Part shown: one piece after another, positions 15,701-23,223 of the stretch
How the letters are laid out: each line of letters opens with the position of its first letter
How positions within the stretch are numbered: the first letter of the stretch is position 1
Virus record (IMG/VR): IMGVR_UViG_3300022929_000222
Location: 1-23,223 of that record
Length of the DNA stretch: 23,223 nt
Source: a virus
Strand: one strand, 5' to 3'
Notes under the pieces: model-generated
Databases searched by the model: none
What the model saw: only the letters and a program-made list of their open reading frames with translations
Told to the model about the DNA's origin: nothing
Translations under genes and position numbers: made by a program

Positions 15701-16338
15701 TTGCTCCTACAACAGATAGCCTAAGAATTGAATTTGGAGCAAATCTAAATGCAATTAAAACTATTAGTGACGAAGTAATTTATCATCCTGTACAATATAA
15801 AGTTTTATTTGGTTCTAAAGCACCAACAAAATTGCAGGCTGAATTTAAGGTTGTAAAAAATCCTGATAAAGCAATTAATGATAATAATCTTAAAGTAAGA
15901 ATTGTAAATGCAATTAATACATTCTTTGGAATACAAAACTGGGACTTTGGCGATAGATTTTATCTCAGTGAATTAACAACTTATGTCATTAATACTGTAT
16001 CGCCTGATGTTACTAATTTTGTAATTTTACCTAGATCATCAGCACAGTCATTTGGTAGTTTATTTGAAATACAAAGTAAACCAGATGAAATTTTTGTTAG
16101 TGGTGCAACAGTAGATGACATTAAAATAGTTACTAGCATTACCGCTGCTGAAATCAGAGCAAGTACAGGAACCATAGAAAGTGATTCACAATCAAACACT
16201 ACAAGTTCTAGTACGACAGGCGCTACAAGTTCTTCAAGTACAACTTCTACAACAAGTTCTTCAGGTGCTTCTTCAAGTACTTCAAGCTCAACTACAACGA
16301 GTACGTCAGGTTCTAGCAGCGGAGGTTCTAGTTACTAA
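12784..16338 (+). CDS. gp6: Baseplate wedge protein gp6, enlarged, with Ser/Thr tail
   Basis: 1184 residues against 660 in T4. gp6 dimers form the inner ring of the baseplate and hold wedges to gp25 and gp53. The N-terminal 120 residues carry the family signature: D-F-E-N-I-R-R-V-I-I-S-Y-L-R, then D37/Y-type P-E-D-F-N-D-Y-I-E-S-S-E-Y, L-V-D-A-V-A-F-L-G-Q-S and R-L-D-L-A-S-R-E-N-F-L. The core ending is also clear at about 960-1125 (Y-K-V-L-F-G, R-I-V-N-A-I-N-T-F-F, L-S-E-L-T-T-Y). The middle holds several hundred extra beta-rich residues, including D821-T-D-N-D-G-V-V-D829, a thrombospondin type-3-like calcium loop. Residues 1133-1184 are almost only Ser, Thr, Gly and Ala. The stop overlaps the next gene as TAATG, and GGAGG inside the tail serves it. 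Confidence 0.94.
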   Translation: MSTTSRQNNLILNQDWTRIYQTFRNADFKSYDFENIRRVIISYLRENYPEDFNDYIESSEYMALVDAVAFLGQSISFRLDLASRENFLELAERKESVLRIARMLSYNAKRNIGATGLLKFNSISTSENIIDSNGRNLAQQTVKWNDPTNTNWAEQFILVLNAAMADNTEFGRSQGAANIQGIPTEQYRFRTTSNDVPLFNFTKSVAGRNMAFEIVSTTFKDQEIVYEEAPTPGNQLGFLYRQDGKGSASANTGFFLQFKQGSLEFADFSIDTPTTNETIAIETDNINNDDLWLFGLNSLGGQEQEWTKVNNLTGNNIAYNSIVGNIKNIFSVSTQPNDKVNLVFADGTYGNLPQGSFRTYYRVSNGLEYSIAPNDMKGISIDINYVNKSGIAHTLTVNLGLQYTVNNAAATESTDTIRQNAPALYYTQNRMVTGEDYNLAPLASSQNILKIKAVNRTSSGISRNYDIVDASGKYSAVNVFADDGYIYKQESERSLFLKFTSKTEIINFLRNNIEGAFTDKDLYNFYITKYERVAFSEQTTVWTSITNDLNSGTGYFTNTIDNSLLKVGTYSTSSLKFLTVGSAIKFTAPDGYHFMTNQNNKLMMGEPDHTGSSKYVWAKVQSIVGDGTNADRGALANGLGPITFNENIPEGAIATAIVPKFVNDLDVALETEITNLMFANLNFGLRYDTADTSWKIIQNQNLDLVNNFSLGKAGDTTSENLDASWLFAFVKDNDQYVIRIRTLNYIFGSVQQNRFYFDKNEIAYNNLTGRIAKDTVNVLGINSQTNSSTALGRDYKFEITDTIEFDDGYESAKEIKLSFSDTDNDGVVDDPDSFIQVAGADVEANYLFFVKTIDEYGTNILNLFDNTNDAIIIRNKESDVNVNDFDNNQLIYFSDVAEDVVKRVNKTTNTLDLDSSYVAYVGRRNLKFQYTHSASENRRIDPSVTNIVDLYLLTKNYDIAYRNYLAGATAEPVAPTTDSLRIEFGANLNAIKTISDEVIYHPVQYKVLFGSKAPTKLQAEFKVVKNPDKAINDNNLKVRIVNAINTFFGIQNWDFGDRFYLSELTTYVINTVSPDVTNFVILPRSSAQSFGSLFEIQSKPDEIFVSGATVDDIKIVTSITAAEIRASTGTIESDSQSNTTSSSTTGATSSSSTTSTTSSSGASSSTSSSTTTSTSGSSSGGSSY
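16180..16335 (+). repeat. Low-complexity Ser/Thr/Gly coding tract at the gp6 C-terminus
   Basis: 52 codons (residues 1133-1184). From residue 1140 to 1183 only Ser, Thr, Gly and Ala are used, with irregular repeats of AGTTCTTCAAGTAC-type units. It is likely disordered. The final GGAGG (16321-16325) doubles as the ribosome-binding site of the next gene. Confidence 0.9.
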
Positions 16339-19300
16339 TGGCAGATAAAGTTTACCCCAACAGTCAGTTACCTATTAGAAAAAGTTCAGAGCTCCTTCCA
16401 GAAACGTTTAGAACTGATACTAATGATAAATTTCTTTCAGGTGTAGTAGATCCACTTGTACAACCTGGTGCGCTAGACAAACTTTCAGGATACGTTGGTA
16501 GAAGATTTGGTAAAACATATAAAGGAGACACGGTATATCTTGACACAGATAATACTTTAAGAAGTAGATATCAATTAGAGCCTGGTGTTACTGTTGAAGA
16601 TAACCAAGTTGTAACAAAGTTTTATGATTATTTAGATTTTAAAAATATAGAAACTTTTTTTGCTAATACTAATCAAAGAGACGATAAGACTACATTCCAA
16701 GAACATTATAGTTGGAATCCTCCTATTGATTGGGATAAGTTTATAAACTATAGAGAATACTATTGGATACCATCAGGACCACCAACTGTGGCAGTCTTTG
16801 GCCAGAGTCAAACAGTCCAGTCTACTTATAAAGTAAATCAAGGTACTGGTTCATCTTGGGTGTTTACACCGGATAGTTTTACAAATAATCCTACACTTAC
16901 TTTATATAGAGGACAGACATACGAATTTACAATAAATTCTCCAGGTGAACCTTTCGTGCTAAGAACAAACTACGACACAGGTAGTTTAAATTATGAACCA
17001 CTAAAAACATATTTTCCAGGTGACCTAGCAGTTTTTGACGGAAAACTTTGGAGAGCAAAAGAAGAAATAAGTCCTACTGACGGTAGTACAATTGATGTTG
17101 ATAGTCAGGATTGGGAATTAGTAGATAGTAATGCTTCGTTTAATAGTTTAATTTATAACGATGGTGTAACAAACAACAGTGTAGAAGTAGGTACTTTAAC
17201 TTTTGAAGTTCCAATGAATGCACCAGATGTGCTTTATTACCAAAGTGCAACCGATCCCAACAGGTTAGGTAGATTTATAATTGCGGATATTGGAAGCAAC
17301 ACAGCAATAAATGTTGAAAAGGAAATCATTGGTAAAACTTATTACACCAGTGCTAATGGAATTGAATTTTCAAATGGCATGGTAGTAGAATTTAGAGGCC
17401 AAGTTGAAAGTGAAAAATATGCAACAGATACTTGGCTTGTTGAAGGAATAGGAAAAGCAATTACTTTAATTAGATTTTCCGATCTTATTCCACCAAACAT
17501 TAGTGCGAATACTCCTGAAATATTATTTGATAATCAAGGATTTGATACACAACCGTTTGATGATGCTACATTATATCCTGCCAATAAAGATTATGTTACT
17601 ATTAATAGAAGCAGTCCTGATTCAAATCCCTGGAGTAGATACAACAGATGGTTCCATAGAAGTGTACTAGAATACGCATTTAGATATAGAGATGATGATT
17701 TTGATGCACTAGAAACAGCAAGGGCTAAACGTCCTATTATAGAATTTCACCCAGGTATAAAACTTTACAAACAAGGTACTATTGCAAAAGCGTCTGTCGA
17801 TTATGTAGATGATTATACAACAGATGTGTTTTCTTCTATAGAAGGAAGCACTGGTTACAATGTAGACGGAGAATTTTTGTTTGAAGGAGCAAGAGTGCTT
17901 GTTACAGCAGATACTGACAGCCTTGCTAATAACAAAATTTACGAAGTTAATTTTATTGTACATAATGGTGTCAAGCAAATTACACTAAAACAAACATCAG
18001 ACAGTACGCCTTCACTTAATGAATGTGTTCTTGCTAGTAGAGGAAAAAATAACAGTGGTAAAATGTTTTACTTCAATGGAATGTCTTGGCAAAAAAGTCA
18101 GGAGAAAACAACTGTAAACCAAGCACCGTTATTTGATAGTTTTAATGAAAATGGTATTGCACTTGATGATTCGTTAACATATCCTGTAAGTACTTTTACA
18201 GGAAGTAAAATTTTCAGTTACAAACAAGGTAACGGCCCTATTGACTCTGAACTAGGAATTAGTATTTCATATCAAAACATTGATAATGTGGGAGATATTG
18301 AATTTAATTGGGATTGGGAAACAGAGTCTTTCACCTACACAATTAACCAGCAAGCAATTGTTGATTACACAAATAAACATTATTATCAAGTAAATGGCGA
18401 ATATGAAAACGGTTGGATAAGAACACAATCTAAATATTTACAGCCTATAGTTGATAGTGTAAAAGTTGTAAATGCTACCAACACAATTATTACTGACGTA
18501 ATAAATTTTGAAAATTATAATGATACTATTGAAATTATATTTTATTTGAACGGTAACAAATTAGAAGAATCATTTGTACGTGTAGGAAACGAGTTTACCT
18601 TTGACACGCAGTTTCAACCTAATGATATTATTACTATTAAATTAATAGGTGAAATAGTTCCAGAAACTGGATACTATGAAATTCCTGTTGGATTAGAAAA
18701 AAATCCGTTAAATGAAAACTTAGAATATTTTACTCTTGGACAAGCAACTGATCATGTTAAAACAGCATTAGAATTTGACACAAGATTTACAGGTGTACTT
18801 CCAGGAGTATCTAATCTAAGAGATATATCAGACTTTACTAGTAATGCAAAAAGATTTTTAAAACATTCGGGTGTAGCAGCATCTGCATTATTGATGCTTG
18901 CTGATAAAGAAATTAATATTATTAAATCTTTGCAATATGCTAAAAAACAATATTCGTTGTTCAAAGAAAACTTTATTAAAAAATCTTATGAAGTTGATGA
19001 TACTGAAAGCATACCTGATCTAGTAGATGCAATTTTTGAAGAACTTACCAAAACAAAAAGTTCAGTAAGTGCATTTGCAGACAGTGATACACTAGGTACA
19101 GGAGCATTTACCAAATTAAGTTATGTAGTTGAAGATACAGGTCTTAAAACGTTTACACTAAGTGAACCTTTTGATTTAGATACTTTAAGTAGACGTGCTG
19201 TATATGTTTACAAAAATAATTCACAACTGTTACATGGTATAGACTATACATTTGATAGTCAGTTTGCATTTTTAACACTGTTGGGAGATTTAACAGAAGG

Positions 19301-22300
19301 CGACACTATTGAGATAAGAGAGTATGTATCTACAGCAGGTTGTCATGTACCACCAACACCTACATCAGTAGGTTTATATAAAAAATATACTCCAAGTAAA
19401 TTTACGGATGATACATATAGAGAACCACAAGAAGTGATTCAAGGGCATGACGGAAGTATTACAGTTGCATATGGAGACTTCCGAGATGATGTGTTATTAG
19501 AATTAGAATACAGAATTTACAATAACATCAAACAGTCTTATGATCCTAGTGTGTTTGATTTAGATTATAATTTAGGCGGTTATTATAAAAATTCTGTTTT
19601 TACAAAAAATGAATTTGATTCAATTGCAAGCCAAGAATTTTTAAAATGGGTAGCAAATACAAATCTCGGATATACCGCTAACACGTATCTAAAAGAAACA
19701 GAAACGTTTACTTACACATATTCAAATATGACAACACCAGACGGTGATGAAAATTTACCAGGATGGTGGAGAGGTGCGTACAGTTATTTCTATGATACAG
19801 ATAGACCACACAGATGTCCTTGGGAAATGCTTGGCTTTAGTGAAAAACCAAGTTGGTGGGACTCAGAATATGGTGCCGCCCCTTATACAAGTGGAAACCT
19901 TATATTGTGGGAAGATTTACGAGATGGTATAATTAGACAAGGCGAACGAGCAGGTACACATAAAAGGTATGCTAGGCCTTCTTTATTAAGACATATTCCT
20001 GTAAATGAACATGGTGAATTATTAAGTCCTCTTGACAGTGGCTTAGCAACAAACTTTACTTTTGTTAACAATAAAGGTAGTTTTAAACTGGGAGATATTG
20101 CTCCTGTTGAATATGCATATCGTAGTAGCTCAGAGTTTCCTTTTGTTGTAACAATTGCTTTGTGTTTGCTTCGCCCATTTGAATATATTGTTGCAAATTT
20201 TGATAGAAGTAAAACAAAACGTAATGTAGCAGGACAGATTATAAGCAAAAATACAGGCATCTTTATTAAGCCTAACGAACTTATATTACCTGAAGTTGGA
20301 AATACTGACATCACAAGCGGCTTAGCATTTTACATTAGCAGTTATCTGAAATCACAAGGAAAACCAGTTGCAGATGCGCAAAATATACTTTCTCATGTTA
20401 ATGTAAGGTTAAGCAATAGATTAAATGGATTCGTAGATAAAACACAGCAGAAGTACTTGTTAGATTCAAAAAGTCCTGCTGCTGCAAGTTCAAGTATATT
20501 CATTCCACAAGAAAATTATAATATCTATTTTAATGTTTCTTCACCGATTCAGACAGTAAGTTACAGCGGAGTTATATTTGAAAAAACAGAAGGCGGATGG
20601 ATTATTAATGGTTATGACGATGTAAATCCTTACTTTAGAATTTTCAAGGCAGTTCCTAATCAGAAAGATCCGACAATATCAGTTGGAGGAATAAGTGCAA
20701 CATTTGTTAATTGGACAACTGGTCAACTTTATAATAACGGTGCTATTATACAGTATAGAAATATGTTCTATAGGGCAAAACTTACCCACACAAGTTCGGA
20801 AAATTTCGAAACAGATAATTGGACCAAGTTACCAGAGTTGCCTATAATTGGCGCTGCAACTGCACAACGCAGAAGAAACTTTAATCCGTTTGCTACAGAA
20901 GATATTAGTTATGGAACTACACTTAGAACAGTGCAAGAAGTAGTAGACTTTTTATTAGGTTATGAACATTTCTTGAAAACACAAGGTTTTAGTTTTGAAA
21001 ACTATAACGCTGATAATCAAGCGATGCAGGATTTCACAACTGCTGCTAAAGAATTTATGTTTTGGACACAGAATGAATGGTCAGTTGGATCATTACTTGC
21101 AGTAAGTCCAGGAGCAGAAAAAATAAAAGTTACAGTTCCAGTAGGTGTTGTAGACAACATACTTGACAGTTTTTATGAGTATAACGTATTAACAGATACA
21201 GGTGAACCTATTGATGTAAAAAACTTCAATGTCAATAGGGAATTCCAAACATTTACATTTAATATAAATGATACCACAAAAGGATTATTCTATCTTAAAT
21301 TAAATTATGTTCTAAAAGAACATGTTGCTATCTTTAATGATAGAACAGTTTTCAACGATGTTATATTTGATAAGCCGACAGGTTACAGACAAGAACGTAT
21401 CAAGGTTCAAGGATTCAGAACAGTAGATTGGGACGGGGATTATACTTCTCCTGGATTCTTATTTGACAATGTTAATATTGCATCATGGCAGCCATTTAAC
21501 GATTACAAACTAGGTGATATAATAAATTACCAAGGTGTAAATTATACAAGTAAACGTAATCATACAAGTGGTGAAGAATTTAATCAACAAATTTATACTG
21601 TGCTTGATTCAACACCTGAGAAAAGACTAGTACCTAATTTTGATTTTAAAATTAACCAAATGGAAGATTACTTTGATGTTGACACTGAAGGATTGTCAGA
21701 AAGTCAAAGAGATTTAGCAAGACATACGATTGGTTACCAACCAAGAACTTACTTACAAAATTTGTCAGAAGATAGTGTAACACAGTTTAGATTATACCAA
21801 GGGTTCATTAGAGAAAAAGGAACTAAAAATTCTTTTACAAAGATATTTGAAAAACTTGGTAGAACAGAAAATGCTGGAGTAGATTTAAAAGAAGAATGGG
21901 CATTTAAAGTTGGACAACTTGGCGGAACTGATCAAAGTAAAGTCATAGAACTAAAATTAGACACAGATAACTTTGTTCTAAATCCTCAGCCTCTGTTAGT
22001 AACTAATACAACTAACAATGCTGCAATCGATAGATATTATAGAGTAAACCAAAGCGATTTCTATCTATCACCTTTGCCTTATACAACTGAGATCAATCCT
22101 ACTACCTCAGATAAACAATACTTACGTACTGCTGGTTATGTAAAAGTAGATCAAACAAAATATGTTGTAGCAACCAGAGACGATATTACAAATATCGATA
22201 TTAGTGGTGTTCTAAACAATGATCATATATGGATAACATTTGATAAGCAAGAATGGACAGTACTTAGAGTTAATTTTGCAAATGAATTACCTATCACAAA

Positions 22301-23223
22301 TATTGCGACTGAAAAGAACAAAGTAACTGTAACGTTTACAAAAAGACATAATTTAATTGTTGACGACTTTATAGGATTTAAAACATTTGGAGATATTGAC
22401 GGTTTTCACAAAATTACTGAAGTGACGAATTTTACAATTGCTTTCGAAACCGAAAATCCACCAGCAGATACAGGATTTGAGCCTAGTACATTAACATATC
22501 CTATTCTTCTTAACAACGCAAGATTTAAAGATTATGATTCGTTAGATTTAGAACAGACAGCACTTTTAGATAACACATCTAAATTATATATTGACAATAA
22601 TGGTAACAATAGATGGGAAGTTGTTGAAAAGAAAAAACAATTTAGTGCAAAGAAAATTACAACATATGGTACTACTGATCCTAAACACACAGGTAAAAAA
22701 GTTTTATATGCAGAAGCATTAAATCAAACTATTGCTTCTATACCAGGTTCGGGCATTACAGTTGCTTACGTTGAAACATCAGATGGCTTAGCAGTCAAAC
22801 AAATTTTACAACCTACTTCAGGTTTTACTACAGCAGTGGCAAATACATTTGGTGAAGAACTTGCAATTACATCAGATAATGAATGGTTAATAGTAGGGTC
22901 TCCAGGTGCAAGCGGAGTGCCTTCCAACTATCAAGGTATTTTTAGCACATTTAAAAATTATGCTGCTAACGATATTGTATTATATGAAGGACAACTATGG
23001 AAAGCAAAAACAAGTATCACAGGTGACGGCAGTACTATAAATGTATACACTGAAGATTGGGAACAAACATTTAATATTAAAGCGTCTGAAAGTGGTACAA
23101 ATGCAGGATATAGTAATCAAGGTATGATTTCTATATACAGATATAGTGCTAACCAATGGAACTTTGTAGAAAGTCTTGTAAGTCCTAGACCAGATGGTGA
23201 TAATTTCTTTGGAAGCAAAATTA
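16338..23223 (+). CDS. Giant baseplate-associated structural protein, partial at right edge
   Basis: The frame opens at ATG 16338-16340 in a TAATG overlap with gp6, GGAGG 12 bases upstream, and is still open at 23223: 2295 codons visible. I read it as uninterrupted. By position it replaces or follows T4 gp7 (1032 residues), the peripheral wedge protein, but is far longer. Notable parts: an N-terminal block with W-N-P-P-I-D-W-D-K-F-I-N-Y-R-E-Y-Y-W (about 131-148); a Trp-rich block at about 1140-1195 with C-P-W-E-M-L-G-F and W-W-D-S-E-Y-G-A-A-P-Y-T; a block near 1570-1600 with E-F-M-F-W-T-Q-N-E-W; four carbohydrate-binding-like modules (about 219, 1459, 1717 and 2203); and an FG-GAP-like start at about 2171. 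No signal peptide or enzyme motif. A baseplate or short-fibre component touching the host surface is inference. Confidence 0.82.
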   Translation, partial: MADKVYPNSQLPIRKSSELLPETFRTDTNDKFLSGVVDPLVQPGALDKLSGYVGRRFGKTYKGDTVYLDTDNTLRSRYQLEPGVTVEDNQVVTKFYDYLDFKNIETFFANTNQRDDKTTFQEHYSWNPPIDWDKFINYREYYWIPSGPPTVAVFGQSQTVQSTYKVNQGTGSSWVFTPDSFTNNPTLTLYRGQTYEFTINSPGEPFVLRTNYDTGSLNYEPLKTYFPGDLAVFDGKLWRAKEEISPTDGSTIDVDSQDWELVDSNASFNSLIYNDGVTNNSVEVGTLTFEVPMNAPDVLYYQSATDPNRLGRFIIADIGSNTAINVEKEIIGKTYYTSANGIEFSNGMVVEFRGQVESEKYATDTWLVEGIGKAITLIRFSDLIPPNISANTPEILFDNQGFDTQPFDDATLYPANKDYVTINRSSPDSNPWSRYNRWFHRSVLEYAFRYRDDDFDALETARAKRPIIEFHPGIKLYKQGTIAKASVDYVDDYTTDVFSSIEGSTGYNVDGEFLFEGARVLVTADTDSLANNKIYEVNFIVHNGVKQITLKQTSDSTPSLNECVLASRGKNNSGKMFYFNGMSWQKSQEKTTVNQAPLFDSFNENGIALDDSLTYPVSTFTGSKIFSYKQGNGPIDSELGISISYQNIDNVGDIEFNWDWETESFTYTINQQAIVDYTNKHYYQVNGEYENGWIRTQSKYLQPIVDSVKVVNATNTIITDVINFENYNDTIEIIFYLNGNKLEESFVRVGNEFTFDTQFQPNDIITIKLIGEIVPETGYYEIPVGLEKNPLNENLEYFTLGQATDHVKTALEFDTRFTGVLPGVSNLRDISDFTSNAKRFLKHSGVAASALLMLADKEINIIKSLQYAKKQYSLFKENFIKKSYEVDDTESIPDLVDAIFEELTKTKSSVSAFADSDTLGTGAFTKLSYVVEDTGLKTFTLSEPFDLDTLSRRAVYVYKNNSQLLHGIDYTFDSQFAFLTLLGDLTEGDTIEIREYVSTAGCHVPPTPTSVGLYKKYTPSKFTDDTYREPQEVIQGHDGSITVAYGDFRDDVLLELEYRIYNNIKQSYDPSVFDLDYNLGGYYKNSVFTKNEFDSIASQEFLKWVANTNLGYTANTYLKETETFTYTYSNMTTPDGDENLPGWWRGAYSYFYDTDRPHRCPWEMLGFSEKPSWWDSEYGAAPYTSGNLILWEDLRDGIIRQGERAGTHKRYARPSLLRHIPVNEHGELLSPLDSGLATNFTFVNNKGSFKLGDIAPVEYAYRSSSEFPFVVTIALCLLRPFEYIVANFDRSKTKRNVAGQIISKNTGIFIKPNELILPEVGNTDITSGLAFYISSYLKSQGKPVADAQNILSHVNVRLSNRLNGFVDKTQQKYLLDSKSPAAASSSIFIPQENYNIYFNVSSPIQTVSYSGVIFEKTEGGWIINGYDDVNPYFRIFKAVPNQKDPTISVGGISATFVNWTTGQLYNNGAIIQYRNMFYRAKLTHTSSENFETDNWTKLPELPIIGAATAQRRRNFNPFATEDISYGTTLRTVQEVVDFLLGYEHFLKTQGFSFENYNADNQAMQDFTTAAKEFMFWTQNEWSVGSLLAVSPGAEKIKVTVPVGVVDNILDSFYEYNVLTDTGEPIDVKNFNVNREFQTFTFNINDTTKGLFYLKLNYVLKEHVAIFNDRTVFNDVIFDKPTGYRQERIKVQGFRTVDWDGDYTSPGFLFDNVNIASWQPFNDYKLGDIINYQGVNYTSKRNHTSGEEFNQQIYTVLDSTPEKRLVPNFDFKINQMEDYFDVDTEGLSESQRDLARHTIGYQPRTYLQNLSEDSVTQFRLYQGFIREKGTKNSFTKIFEKLGRTENAGVDLKEEWAFKVGQLGGTDQSKVIELKLDTDNFVLNPQPLLVTNTTNNAAIDRYYRVNQSDFYLSPLPYTTEINPTTSDKQYLRTAGYVKVDQTKYVVATRDDITNIDISGVLNNDHIWITFDKQEWTVLRVNFANELPITNIATEKNKVTVTFTKRHNLIVDDFIGFKTFGDIDGFHKITEVTNFTIAFETENPPADTGFEPSTLTYPILLNNARFKDYDSLDLEQTALLDNTSKLYIDNNGNNRWEVVEKKKQFSAKKITTYGTTDPKHTGKKVLYAEALNQTIASIPGSGITVAYVETSDGLAVKQILQPTSGFTTAVANTFGEELAITSDNEWLIVGSPGASGVPSNYQGIFSTFKNYAANDIVLYEGQLWKAKTSITGDGSTINVYTEDWEQTFNIKASESGTNAGYSNQGMISIYRYSANQWNFVESLVSPRPDGDNFFGSKI
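16992..17123 (+). other. Carbohydrate-binding-like module 1 of the giant protein
   Basis: Residues about 219-262. The pattern Y-F-P-G-D-L-A-V-F-D-G-K-L-W-R-A-K, then D-G-S-T-I-D-V and a closing D-W-E fits the CBM5/12-type chitin-binding layout (aromatic, G-D-x-V, G-x-x-[WY]-x-A, W). It is close in sequence to module 4. Confidence 0.6.
20712..20834 (+). other. Carbohydrate-binding-like module 2 of the giant protein
   Basis: Residues about 1459-1499. Opening W, then L-Y-N-N-G-A-I-I-Q-Y-R-N-M-F-Y-R-A-K, with a closing D-N-W. Same module layout, weaker match because the G-D is N-G. Confidence 0.5.
21486..21608 (+). other. Carbohydrate-binding-like module 3 of the giant protein
   Basis: Residues about 1717-1757. 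W-Q-P-F-N-D-Y-K-L-G-D-I-I-N-Y-Q-G-V-N-Y carries the start of the module well (aromatics, G-D-I, G-x-x-Y), but the closing Trp is missing. Confidence 0.45.
22848..23222 (+). other. FG-GAP-like beta-propeller segment interrupted by carbohydrate-binding-like module 4
   Basis: F2171-G-E-E-L-A-I-T, W-L-I-V-G-S-P-G-A and later G-M-I-S-I-Y-R-Y, then D-N-F-F2291-G-S-K-I repeat the integrin-alpha/FG-GAP blade pattern. Between G-S-P-G-A and the next strand sits a module (22944-23069) with D-I-V-L-Y-E-G-Q-L-W-K-A-K, D-G-S-T-I-N-V and D-W-E, nearly the same as module 1. The propeller continues past the window edge. Confidence 0.55.

Noticed and set aside
19883-20314. 143-codon minus-strand frame within the giant gene
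   Set aside because: It is antisense to a continuous, conserved-looking plus-strand frame and has no ribosome site or recognisable motif; the same applies to the other minus-strand frames across 6491-23223.

Overview
The window comes from a T4-like tailed phage with a contractile tail. Gene content, gene order and AT-rich composition fit the marine T4-like myoviruses (cyanophage or pelagiphage type). The marker genes are the T4-type late sigma factor gp55, the recombination nuclease pair gp46/gp47, and a baseplate operon gp48-gp53-hub-gp5-gp25-gp6 followed by a giant structural protein. No bacterial genes, tRNAs, integrase or CRISPR array were found. Host assignment is inference.

Layout. Bases 1-1567 (minus strand) hold two Ala/Gly-rich proteins. 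The first runs off the left edge. Both begin with a short leader ending in an (I/L)xE|(G/A) site, as expected of capsid-internal proteins trimmed by a gp21-type prohead protease. A late-promoter-like AATAAATA lies upstream. Bases 1568-2060 have no convincing gene but hold a perfect palindrome, a plus-strand terminator-like hairpin and about 350 bases that are clearly richer in GC than their surroundings, with several stem-loops. This is the best candidate here for an undescribed RNA or control element. Bases 2061-5531 (minus) form a compact operon: gp47, gp46, a small basic protein and a GIY-YIG-like nuclease. A consensus sigma70-type promoter drives it and overlaps the stop codon of gp55. gp55 (minus, 5575-6396) lies head to head with the late operon, with two AATAAATA motifs pointing in opposite directions between them.

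Bases 6491-23223 (plus) form one dense late operon for the baseplate: tube cap gp48, wedge gp53, a large probable hub protein, hub/spike gp5 with no visible lysozyme domain, gp25, an enlarged gp6 with a calcium-loop motif and a Ser/Thr tail, and a giant protein of at least 2295 residues still open at the right edge. Three of the junctions are TAATG overlaps. The giant protein carries repeated carbohydrate-binding-like modules and enters what looks like an FG-GAP beta-propeller, suggesting a host-surface-contacting baseplate part.

How the parts fit: the sigma70-type promoter would let host polymerase make the gp47/gp46 DNA-processing genes early. gp55 would then redirect polymerase to AATAAATA promoters to make baseplate and internal capsid proteins.
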